Source: Betaproteobacteria bacterium (GTDB lineage Bacteria > Pseudomonadota > Gammaproteobacteria > Burkholderiales > SG8-39). Taken from it: 5,413 bases of DNA. Below, in pieces: positions 1 through 5,413 of the stretch. The notes beneath the pieces were generated by a model, which saw nothing but the letters and a program-made list of their open reading frames with translations, did not search any database and had not been told where the DNA came from. Location of the stretch: contig JAFAGU010000300.1 of assembly GCA_019237595.1 (NCBI GenBank), positions 1 to 5,413 on the forward strand, read 5' to 3'. The translations under genes were made by a program, and so were the position numbers. Position 1 is the stretch's first letter. Each line of letters starts with the position of its first letter.

Positions 1-22
1 CACGCTCGCCCAAAACGCTCAT
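1..22 (-). CDS. Possible 5' end of a divergent gene (partial)
   Basis: On the minus strand an ATG at 22-20 opens a frame reading MSVLGER to the window edge. It faces away from the ferritin-like gene, so the two would be divergently transcribed across about 80 bp. Only seven codons are visible and the upstream sequence (a GGGA just before the start) is a poor ribosome binding site. No family can be assigned. It could equally be non-coding sequence, or the end of some other gene. Confidence 0.2.
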
Positions 23-90
23 TGTCCCGAATTTCCCGCGCAGCGTCATCCCCGGCACGTGAATTGCTGTGCGCCTGCGGTCGAACAACC

Positions 91-95
91 GGAGG
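91..95 (+). promoter_or_regulatory. Ribosome binding site deciding the start of the ferritin-like gene
   Basis: GGAGG lies four bases before the ATG at 100. The spacing is a little short but the match to the anti-Shine-Dalgarno sequence is good, and no comparable site precedes the upstream TTG at 22. Confidence 0.6.
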
Positions 96-99
96 CCCC

Positions 100-690
100 A
101 TGGAACAGAAGATGGTGAAGGAGCTGCTGCTGCAGTCGCTCGAGCACGAGCGCGGCGGCATGAAGATCTACCAGACCGCGCTCAAGTGCGCGCAGAACGA
201 GGAGCTCAAGGAGGAGTGGCAGAAGTACCTCGAGCAGACCGAGCGCCACGTGGAGGTCTTACAAAACGTCTGCTCGCAGATGCAGCTCGACGCCGAGGAG
301 CAGACCCCGGGCCGCAAGATCGTGCACGACATGGGCACGGCGTACGTCGCCGCGATGGAAGCGGCGCTCGGCGCGGGCGACCCGGAGGCGGCGCAGTGCA
401 TCGCCGCCGAGTGCGTGACGCTCGCCGAGCACACCGACCACATGAACTGGGAACTGATCGGCGAGGTCGCGAAGCACATGACCGGCGCCGACGGCAAGGC
501 GCTCAAGGAGGCGCACAAGGAAGTCGAGGACCAGGAGGACGAGCACTACTACCACTCGCGCGGCTGGCTGCGCGAGCTGTCGCTGAAATCGCTCGGCCTG
601 AAGGCCGTGCTGCCGCCGCCGGAGGAAAAGAAACACGTGAAGACGGCGATCGGCGCGGCGCGCGCGCAGGCGAGCGCGCACAAGCGCTAG
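100..690 (+). CDS. Ferritin-like (four-helix bundle) protein
   Basis: This 196-residue soluble protein has no signal peptide and no membrane segment. It is almost wholly helical and rich in Glu, His and Lys. Four helices can be placed at about 5-30, 34-62, 73-92/96-125 and 132-160. Acidic and histidine residues suited to a di-iron site occur in each: E15/H16/E17, E45/E48/H50, E104/E110/H111/H114, and a dense cluster at 141-152 that includes E146, E148, H149 and H152. This is the pattern of the broad ferritin-like superfamily, whose members store iron, protect against oxidants or act as di-iron enzymes; I cannot say which applies here. The tail after residue 165 has a PPP turn followed by a basic Ala/Lys stretch. 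The ATG at 100 was chosen because GGAGG lies at 91-95 and the protein then starts at the first helix. The frame stays open upstream to a TTG at 22, but that extension does not look like protein. The gene converges on the hydroxylase operon, so a functional link is not implied. Confidence 0.75.
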   Translation: MEQKMVKELLLQSLEHERGGMKIYQTALKCAQNEELKEEWQKYLEQTERHVEVLQNVCSQMQLDAEEQTPGRKIVHDMGTAYVAAMEAALGAGDPEAAQCIAAECVTLAEHTDHMNWELIGEVAKHMTGADGKALKEAHKEVEDQEDEHYYHSRGWLRELSLKSLGLKAVLPPPEEKKHVKTAIGAARAQASAHKR

Positions 691-694
691 CCGG

Positions 695-733
695 AAAAAA
701 ATAGGCCCGCTCGGTTGCGAGGCCGGCGGGCCT
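695..733 (-). terminator. Intrinsic terminator of the hydroxylase operon, between convergent genes
   Basis: AGGCCCGC at 703-710 pairs perfectly with GCGGGCCT at 726-733 across a 15-base loop. Reading leftward on the minus strand, the hairpin is followed by one A and then seven T (the A-run at 695-701), the classic Rho-independent arrangement. It begins about 20 bp after the stop codon of the FAD-subunit gene and ends 5 bp short of the stop of the ferritin-like gene. On the plus strand the hairpin is followed only by a broken pyrimidine run, so it would be a weaker terminator for the ferritin-like transcript. Confidence 0.85.
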
Positions 734-752
734 TCCTCCTCCTCGAGAAGAG

Positions 753-1553
753 CTATTTCAGGGCGGCTTCGACCGCTCTCTTCGCCATGATGGTGATGAG
801 GTGGGCGCGGTACTCCGGGCTCGCATGCAGGTCGTTGTTGAGCCCGTCGGGGCTCACCTTGATGCCCGCGACGGAGTCCGGCGCGAAATTCTTCTTCAAC
901 GCCTGCTCCATCTCCGATTGCCGGAACGCGCAGGGCCCGGCGCCCGTGACGCCCACGCGGACGTTCCCGCCGCCGAAGTCCGCGACGAAGACGCCGACGA
1001 TCGCGAACCGCGAAGCCGGGTTCTTGAACTTCATGTAGGCCGCGCGCTTGGGCACCGGGAAGGTCACGGCCGTGATCAGCTCGCCCGGTTGCAGCGCCGT
1101 CTCGTACAGGCCCTTGAAGAACTTGTCGCCCTCGATCTTGCGCTTGTTGGTCGTGATCGTGGCGCCCAAACCGAGCACCGCCGCGGGATAGTCGGCCGCC
1201 GGATCGTTGTTCGCGAGCGAGCCGCCGATGGTGCCGAGGTGCCGCACCTGCCGATCGCCGATCTGCCCGGCCAGCGCCGCGAGCGCAGGAAGGGTTTTCA
1301 GCACGGAAGAAGACGAGGCCACTTCCGCGTGGCGCACCATCGCGCCGACGGTCACGGCGCCCGGCTCGACCTTGAGCGCCTTCAGGTCCTGCAGGGCGTT
1401 GAGGTCGACGAGGTCGGTGGGCGCGGAAAGCCGCAGCTTCATCGCCTGCACGAGGCTTTGCCCGCCGGCGAGATAGCGCCCTTCGTCCTTTTTCTCGGCG
1501 AGCGCGACCGCGTCCTTGAGGTTCGCCGGGCGATGGTATTCAAACGCGCGCAT
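753..1553 (-). CDS. FAD-binding medium subunit of a xanthine oxidase / CO dehydrogenase-family molybdenum hydroxylase
   Basis: This 266-residue protein is the flavoprotein (M) subunit, which passes electrons from the [2Fe-2S] subunit to FAD and on to an acceptor, in the cytoplasm or at the inner face of the membrane. The two FAD pyrophosphate-binding signatures of the family are plain: AGGQSL at residues 29-34 and TIGGSLAN at 108-115, the latter followed by NDPAADYPA. The C-terminal part (about 160-266) matches the CO dehydrogenase flavoprotein C-terminal domain in position and size. Length is normal for the family. The ATG at 1553 was chosen because AGGAG (complement of 1561-1565) sits seven bases upstream; the frame is open for another 18 codons but those are Arg/Ser-rich and not family-like. 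The start overlaps the end of the large-subunit gene by 14 bp, which suggests translational coupling. This is the last gene of the operon and is followed by a strong terminator. Confidence 0.93.
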   Translation of the reverse strand: MRAFEYHRPANLKDAVALAEKKDEGRYLAGGQSLVQAMKLRLSAPTDLVDLNALQDLKALKVEPGAVTVGAMVRHAEVASSSSVLKTLPALAALAGQIGDRQVRHLGTIGGSLANNDPAADYPAAVLGLGATITTNKRKIEGDKFFKGLYETALQPGELITAVTFPVPKRAAYMKFKNPASRFAIVGVFVADFGGGNVRVGVTGAGPCAFRQSEMEQALKKNFAPDSVAGIKVSPDGLNNDLHASPEYRAHLITIMAKRAVEAALK

Positions 1554-3894
1554 GGTTTTTCTCCTGGAGCTTCTTCCAGACGGTGTGCGAGGTCGCCGGC
1601 ATGGCAAGGTCCTTCACGCCGAGCGCGTCGGTGATCGCGTTCATCACCGCGGCCGGGGCGCCGATGGCGCCGGCTTCGCCGCAGCCCTTCACGCCGAGCG
1701 GGTTGTGCGTGCATGGCGTCTCGCGCGTATCGAGCCCGAAGGACGGGACGTCGGTCGCGCGCGGGATGGCGTAGTCGGAGAACGAGCCTGTCAGGAGCTG
1801 GCCATCCGAGTCGTACCGCGTGCATTCGGTGAGCGCCTGGCCGATGCCCTGCGCGAGGCCGCCATGCACCTGGCCCTCCACGATCATCGGGTTGATGATC
1901 TTCCCGAAGTCGTCCACCGCCACGAAGCTCGCGATCTGCGTCGCGCCCGTCTCCTTGTCGACTTCCACCTCGCAGACGTAGCTCCCCGCCGGAAACGTGA
2001 AGTTCGTGGGATCGTAAAAGGCGTTCTCGTTCAGGCCGGGCTCGAGCTTGTCGAGCGGGTAGTTGTGCGGCACGTAGGCCGCGAAAGCGACCTCGGCGAA
2101 GCTCTTCTGCCGATCGGTGCCCGCGACCTTGAAGGTGCCGTTTTCGTACTCGATGTCCTGCTCGCCCGCCTCGAGGAGGTGCGCGGCGATCTTTCTTCCC
2201 TTCGCGATCACCTTGTCGAGCGCCTTGACGATCGCCGTCCCGCCCACCGCAATGGAGCGCGAGCCGTAGGTTCCCATGCCGAAGAGGATCTTCGACGTGT
2301 CGCCGTGCACCACCTCCACCTTCTCGATCGGAAGCCCGAGCCGGTCGGCGACGACCTGGGCGAACGTCGTCTCGTGTCCCTGGCCGTGCGCATGCGACCC
2401 GGTGAAGACGGTCACCGTTCCGGTGGGATGCACGCGGATCTCGCCCGCCTCGAAGAGACCGGCGCGCGCGCCGAGGGCGCCGGCGATGTTCGACGGCGCG
2501 ATGCCGCACGCCTCGATGTAGCAGGCGTAGCCCAGCCCGCGCAGCTTGCCCCGCTTGAGCGATTCGGCCCTTCTTTTCTCGTAATTGCTGACATCGGCAA
2601 GATCCTGGGCGGCCTTGAGCGTCGCCTCGTAGTCTCCGGTGTCGTAGAGGAGGGCGACCGGCGTCTGGTAGGGGAACTGGCGGATGAAGTTCTTGCGGCG
2701 GAGCTCCGCCGGGTCCATCTTCATCTCGCGCGCCGCGGTCTCGACGAGCCGCTCGACGACGTAGGTCGCTTCCGGCCGACCGGCGCCGCGGTACGCGTCG
2801 ACCGGCGCAGTGTTCGTGAAGACCGCCGTCACCTCGCAATAGATGGCGGGCGTCGTGTACTGGCCCGCGAGGAGCGTCGCGTACAGGATGGTCGGGATGC
2901 AGGAGGCGAAGGTCGAGAGATACGCGCCAAGGTTCGCCGTGGTCTTCACCCGCATCGCGAGAAACTTGCCGTCCTTGTCGAGCGCGAGCTCGGCCCGGGT
3001 GACGTGATCGCGCCCATGCGCGTCGGAGAGGAACGATTCACTGCGCTCGGCCGTCCACTTGACCGGCCGGTTGAGCTTTTTCGCCGCCCAGGTGACGGCG
3101 TGGTCCTCGGGGTACAGGTAGATCTTCGAGCCGAAGCCGCCGCCGACGTCGGGCGCGACGACCCGGACCTTGCTCTCCGGAAGCCCGAGCACGAAGGCGG
3201 TCATGAGCAGTCGCTCGACGTGCGGGTTCTGGTTTGCCACGTAGAGGGTGTAGCCGTCGTCCGCGCGCGAGTAGGCGGCGTTCGCCGAGCGCGGCTCGAT
3301 GGCGTTGGGCACGAGCCGGTTGTTCACGAACTCGAGCGTAGTGACATGGCTCGCTTTAGAAAACGCGGCATCCACGGCGGCCTTGTCGCCGAGCGCCCAG
3401 ACGTAGCAGGTGTTGTCGGGCGCGATCTCGTGGATTCCGGGCTTGCGGCCGGCGGTAGCAGCATCGACGACAGCGGGAAGTACCTCGTAGTCCACCTCGA
3501 CCCGCTCGGCGGCGTCGCGCGCCTGCTCCAGCGTCTCGGCAATCACGACGGCGACGCGTTCGCCCACGTGGCGCACCTTGCCTTGAGCGAGCACGGGGTA
3601 GGGCGGCTCCTTCATCGGCTGGCCCTTCACGTCGGTGATGAGCCATCCGCAGGGAAGGCCGCCCACTTTCGCGTCCGCGAGATCCTGGCCCGTGTATACG
3701 GCGAGGACGCCCGGGGCCTTCTTCGCCTTTTCCACGTTCACGCTTTTCAGCCTGGCGTGGGCATGCGGCGAGCGGACGAAGGCGGCAAAGGTCTGCTTCG
3801 GCAGCTCGACATCGTCGGTGTACTGGCCGGCGCCGGTGAGGAACCGATAGTCCTCCTTGCGCTGGATTCGCTTCCCGATCAAGGAATGTTCCAT
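1540..3894 (-). CDS. Molybdopterin-binding large subunit, form II (BMS) CO dehydrogenase-like
   Basis: This 784-residue protein is the catalytic (L) subunit carrying the Mo-molybdopterin cofactor. The N-terminal a/b hammerhead domain covers about residues 18-145, and the two molybdopterin-binding domains follow. Visible cofactor motifs are GGGFGSK at 251-257, GQGHETTFAQ at 504-513, TYGSRS at 542-547, and GCGEAGAIG at 737-745, where E740 occupies the place of the conserved catalytic glutamate. The active-site loop reads AYRGAGR at 367-373. True CO dehydrogenases (form I) have AYxCSFR here, the Cys holding the Cu of the Mo-Cu centre. That Cys is absent, which defines the form II (BMS) group, whose substrate is mostly unproven. 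The enzyme is expected to hydroxylate or oxidise a small carbonyl, aldehyde or heterocyclic compound. The start at 3894 lies seven bases after AAGGA, which overlaps the stop codon of the small-subunit gene. The gene is intact, with no frameshift and normal family length. Confidence 0.95.
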   Translation of the reverse strand: MEHSLIGKRIQRKEDYRFLTGAGQYTDDVELPKQTFAAFVRSPHAHARLKSVNVEKAKKAPGVLAVYTGQDLADAKVGGLPCGWLITDVKGQPMKEPPYPVLAQGKVRHVGERVAVVIAETLEQARDAAERVEVDYEVLPAVVDAATAGRKPGIHEIAPDNTCYVWALGDKAAVDAAFSKASHVTTLEFVNNRLVPNAIEPRSANAAYSRADDGYTLYVANQNPHVERLLMTAFVLGLPESKVRVVAPDVGGGFGSKIYLYPEDHAVTWAAKKLNRPVKWTAERSESFLSDAHGRDHVTRAELALDKDGKFLAMRVKTTANLGAYLSTFASCIPTILYATLLAGQYTTPAIYCEVTAVFTNTAPVDAYRGAGRPEATYVVERLVETAAREMKMDPAELRRKNFIRQFPYQTPVALLYDTGDYEATLKAAQDLADVSNYEKRRAESLKRGKLRGLGYACYIEACGIAPSNIAGALGARAGLFEAGEIRVHPTGTVTVFTGSHAHGQGHETTFAQVVADRLGLPIEKVEVVHGDTSKILFGMGTYGSRSIAVGGTAIVKALDKVIAKGRKIAAHLLEAGEQDIEYENGTFKVAGTDRQKSFAEVAFAAYVPHNYPLDKLEPGLNENAFYDPTNFTFPAGSYVCEVEVDKETGATQIASFVAVDDFGKIINPMIVEGQVHGGLAQGIGQALTECTRYDSDGQLLTGSFSDYAIPRATDVPSFGLDTRETPCTHNPLGVKGCGEAGAIGAPAAVMNAITDALGVKDLAMPATSHTVWKKLQEKNHARV

Positions 3895-3904
3895 TCGAAA
3901 ATCC

Positions 3905-4384
3905 TTATTTGGCCGCCGCCATGGCCCTGGCGCCGGCGACGATGCTCTTCACGATGTTGTGGTAGCCCGTGCAGCGGCAGAGGTTGCCTTCGAGCGCTTC
4001 GCGCACTTCCTGGTCCGTGGGGTTGGGATGCGACTTCGCGAAGTCGAGCGCGTTCATCACCATGCCCGGCGTGCAGAAGCCGCACTGCAGGCCGTGGTTC
4101 TCCTTGAAGGCGGCCTGCATCGGATGCAGCGTGCCATCGGGCTTCGCGACGCCCTCGATGGTGAGGATGTCGGCGCCCTCGGCCTGCATCGCCACGATGG
4201 AGCAGCTCTTGATCGCCTTGCCGTTCATGAGCACCGTGCAGGCGCCGCATTGCGCGGTGTCGCATCCGACGTGCGTACCGGTGAGCCGAAGGTGCTCGCG
4301 GATGAACGTGACGAGCAGCGTTCGCGATTCCAGCTCCGCGGAAACGGGCTGGCCGTTGACCTTCATCGAGACTTTGACCGACAT
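3905..4384 (-). CDS. [2Fe-2S] small subunit of the molybdenum hydroxylase
   Basis: This 159-residue iron-sulfur (S) subunit relays electrons from the Mo centre to FAD. The N-terminal plant-ferredoxin-type domain binds one cluster through C41, C46, C49 and C61 (spacing C-x4-C-x2-C-x11-C). The C-terminal helical domain binds the second through C101 and C104 in QCGFCTPG and C136 and C138 in LCRCTGY. All eight ligands are present and the length is standard. There is no Tat or Sec signal, so the enzyme is cytoplasmic, like CO dehydrogenases. The ATG at 4384 was preferred over upstream starts because GGAGGAG lies six bases before it and because family members begin with a b-strand such as the VSMKVNGQPV seen here. 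It is the first gene of the operon, and only 10 bp separate it from the large-subunit gene. Confidence 0.96.
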   Translation of the reverse strand: MSVKVSMKVNGQPVSAELESRTLLVTFIREHLRLTGTHVGCDTAQCGACTVLMNGKAIKSCSIVAMQAEGADILTIEGVAKPDGTLHPMQAAFKENHGLQCGFCTPGMVMNALDFAKSHPNPTDQEVREALEGNLCRCTGYHNIVKSIVAGARAMAAAK

Positions 4385-4390
4385 GCGTGC

Positions 4391-4397
4391 CTCCTCC
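4391..4397 (-). promoter_or_regulatory. Strong ribosome binding site of the operon's first gene
   Basis: On the minus strand GGAGGAG stands six bases before the ATG at 4384. It fixes the start of the [2Fe-2S] subunit and rules out the 38-codon in-frame extension up to 4498, whose Pro/Arg-rich sequence does not resemble the family. Confidence 0.85.
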
Positions 4398-4493
4398 GGC
4401 GCGACGGGCGGGCTGCTGGGAAATTGGAGCTTCGGGAGCGGTTTAGGCGGGCGATACGGGGCGCGGTCATCGTAGTCCAAGCATTTGTCCCGC

Positions 4494-4505
4494 CGCAATA
4501 TTGCG
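4494..4505. promoter_or_regulatory. Perfect 12-bp palindrome, candidate operator
   Basis: CGCAATATTGCG is a perfect inverted repeat near the middle of the divergent intergenic region, with an AT-rich core in GC-rich surroundings. Such a site suits a dimeric repressor or activator. No regulator gene is in the window, so the protein that would bind it is unknown. Confidence 0.4.
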
Positions 4506-4543
4506 CCGCAGCGTCAGGGTTAAGACAGTCTTCTGTAAGGGAT

Positions 4544-4560
4544 GGGACAATGCGGGTCCC
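4544..4560. repeat. Short inverted repeat GGGAC-N7-GTCCC
   Basis: Two 5-bp arms at 4544-4548 and 4556-4560 are separated by 7 bp just upstream of the adaptor gene. It could be an operator half-site pair or a small hairpin in the leader RNA. It overlaps the candidate leader ORF at 4550. Arms this short can arise by chance in GC-rich DNA. Confidence 0.25.
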
Positions 4561-4597
4561 GTATCGTCCACGACTCGCCCAAAACAATGACTATTGA
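4550..4597 (+). CDS. Candidate 15-codon leader ORF overlapping the adaptor start
   Basis: ATG at 4550 opens a short frame reading MRVPYRPRLAQNNDY and stops at TGA 4595-4597, eight bases past the adaptor gene's ATG at 4587. AAGGG at 4537-4541 lies eight bases before this ATG, which is ideal spacing. The adaptor's own ATG has no Shine-Dalgarno sequence. Ribosomes ending the short frame could re-initiate at 4587, giving translational coupling. This is inferred from position only; the peptide has no recognisable function. Confidence 0.25.
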   Translation: MRVPYRPRLAQNNDY

Positions 4598-5413
4598 GAA
4601 GAAATCAGCTGCGCTCGGCGCGATCGTGGCAGCGCTAGTCTTGCTCGTCGTCGCGGCTATCTACCTCGCCTGGGAAAGAACGCGGGCGAACGAGAGCGCA
4701 ATGGAAACCACCAGGCGCGCCGAAGATGCTCGCGCCGCCAAGGTGACGGGCGCCCAGCGCAAGCCGGGCGACCCGCTCACGGCCCAGAGCGTCGAATTGT
4801 CCCCCCAGGAATTTGCCAAGTATGCCGTGAAGCCCGTCGCCGACCGCGAGTTCGTCATTCAGCGCGAAACGGTCGGCACCATCGACTTCAACCAGGAAAT
4901 GTCGGTGCAGGTGTTTACCCCCTTCCAGGGAAAGATCCTCGAGCTCTTCGCGCGCGCAGGCGACGACGTGCGAAAGGGCCAGCCGCTGTTTACGATCGAC
5001 AGCCCGGATCTTCTCCAGGCTGAATCGACTCTCCTGAGCGCCGCGGGGACCTACCGCACCACGACGAAGGCACTTGAGCGGGCGAAGCAGCTGTATGAAG
5101 TGCAGGGGATCGCGCAGAAGGACCTGGACCAGGCAGCGTCGGACCAGCAGGCAGCCGACGGGGTCCTCAAGGCGGCCCGAAACGCGGTGAGGATCTTCGG
5201 CAAGACCGACCAGGACATCGACCAGATTCTCTCCGAACGCCGGATCGACTCGGTTCTGCGGGTACCGAGTCCTATCGCGGGCAAGATCACGGCGCGTAAT
5301 GGCGCCCCTGGTCTTCTCGTGCAGCCGGGCAACTTGCCGGCCCCGTACACCGTTTCCGATGTCTCGAGCAAATGGCTCCTCGCGAGCGTCGCCGAAATCG
5401 ATATCCCTCTCCT
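4587..5413 (+). CDS. RND efflux periplasmic adaptor (membrane fusion protein), 3' end missing
   Basis: The first 275 residues are visible; the gene runs off the right edge with no stop. An N-terminal hydrophobic segment at about 8-29 anchors the protein in the inner membrane or acts as an uncleaved signal; there is no lipobox cysteine. A charged linker (30-65) follows. The first half of the barrel-sandwich (lipoyl-like) domain lies at about 105-140, with the typical TPFQGKILELFARAGDDV and KGQPLFTI. A helical hairpin rich in Gln, Ala and Asp occupies about 142-200, and the second lipoyl half at about 226-258 begins VPSPIAGKI and contains VQPGN. A b-barrel then begins (KWLLASVAEIDI). This is the HlyD_D23/CusB-CzcB style of adaptor, linking an RND pump to an outer-membrane channel; metal versus organic substrate cannot be decided here. 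A pump gene is expected downstream. The start is uncertain: ATG 4587 lacks a Shine-Dalgarno site, and an in-frame ATG at 4542 would add 15 residues. Confidence 0.88.
   Translation, partial: MTIEKKSAALGAIVAALVLLVVAAIYLAWERTRANESAMETTRRAEDARAAKVTGAQRKPGDPLTAQSVELSPQEFAKYAVKPVADREFVIQRETVGTIDFNQEMSVQVFTPFQGKILELFARAGDDVRKGQPLFTIDSPDLLQAESTLLSAAGTYRTTTKALERAKQLYEVQGIAQKDLDQAASDQQAADGVLKAARNAVRIFGKTDQDIDQILSERRIDSVLRVPSPIAGKITARNGAPGLLVQPGNLPAPYTVSDVSSKWLLASVAEIDIPL

Larger units (their letters stand above)
4385..4586. promoter_or_regulatory. Divergent promoter region between hydroxylase operon and efflux adaptor gene
   Basis: About 200 bp separate the two divergent starts, so promoters for both transcripts should lie here. 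I see no sigma-70 promoter close to consensus. The best minus-strand candidate is TTGCGG, 18 bases, then TACGAT (about 4497 down to 4468), and it is weak. Several symmetric elements occur: a 12-bp palindrome at 4494-4505, AAGAC-A-GTCTT at 4522-4532, and GGGAC-N7-GTCCC at 4544-4560. The central palindrome overlaps the candidate minus-strand promoter, as an operator would. Confidence 0.5.

Noticed and set aside
255..268. Small AT-richer patch with a rare TTA codon in the ferritin-like gene
   Set aside because: A single rare codon within an intact frame is not evidence of insertion, recoding or regulation.
69..704. A 211-codon plus-strand frame overlapping the ferritin-like gene
   Set aside because: It is extremely Arg-rich, as expected of an off-frame reading of GC-rich coding DNA; the ferritin-like frame has the ribosome binding site and a plausible fold.
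1439..2839. A 466-codon minus-strand frame overlapping the large-subunit gene in another frame
   Set aside because: It is an Arg/Gly/Ala-rich shadow of the true frame with no family resemblance.
1516..4107. An 863-codon open frame on the plus strand opposite the large-subunit gene
   Set aside because: It is antisense to a clearly conserved enzyme, its sequence is dominated by Arg, Val, His and Leu with no recognisable domain, and long antisense frames are expected opposite GC-rich genes.
753..4384. Naming the operon coxSLM / CO dehydrogenase
   Set aside because: The Cu-ligand cysteine of the active-site loop is missing, so CO oxidation is not supported and gene symbols were left blank.
4569..4585. 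Near-repeat of positions 1-16 (both contain CTCGCCCAAAAC)
   Set aside because: A shared 12-mer somewhere in 5.4 kb is expected about once or twice by chance, the flanks differ, and the two sites have different contexts.
3857..4597. A 246-codon plus-strand frame opposite the [2Fe-2S] subunit
   Set aside because: It is antisense to a protein with all eight conserved cysteines. Only its last 15 codons (from 4550) are kept, as a separate leader-ORF candidate, because a ribosome binding site precedes them.
5051..5371. Minus-strand frame of 106 codons inside the adaptor gene
   Set aside because: The plus-strand frame reads a coherent adaptor protein through this whole stretch; the antisense frame has no recognisable features.

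Overview
The window is GC-rich DNA, densely coding and with strong Shine-Dalgarno sites. The gene set (a form II molybdenum hydroxylase, an RND efflux adaptor and a ferritin-like protein) suggests a Gram-negative proteobacterium, most likely a betaproteobacterium. That placement is inference from protein style and base composition; there is no rRNA or other phylogenetic marker here.

Layout, left to right. Positions 1-99 are a short upstream region that may hold the first codons of a gene leaving on the minus strand. A ferritin-like protein gene runs on the plus strand at 100-690. An intrinsic terminator at 695-733 fills the gap to a convergent three-gene operon on the minus strand. Transcription of that operon starts near 4.4 kb and runs leftward in the order small [2Fe-2S] subunit (4384-3905), large molybdopterin subunit (3894-1540) and medium FAD subunit (1553-753). 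A divergent intergenic region of about 200 bp (4385-4586) follows, with a 12-bp perfect palindrome, smaller inverted repeats and a candidate 15-codon leader ORF. The last gene, on the plus strand from 4587, encodes an RND-type periplasmic adaptor protein and is cut by the window edge.

The three operon genes together make a complete (LMS)2-type molybdenum hydroxylase of the xanthine oxidase / aerobic CO dehydrogenase family. Electrons would pass from the Mo-cofactor in the large subunit through the two [2Fe-2S] clusters of the small subunit to FAD in the medium subunit. The large subunit carries AYRGAGR in place of the cysteine-containing AYxCSFR loop of true (form I) CO dehydrogenase, and the gene order S-L-M is the one described for form II (BMS) enzymes. 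The substrate therefore cannot be called CO from sequence. The operon shows no accessory or maturation gene and ends directly in a terminator.

I found no mobile elements, CRISPR arrays, tRNAs or rRNAs. The content is mostly recognisable. The parts that deserve a second look are the unassigned substrate of the hydroxylase and the structure of the divergent control region.
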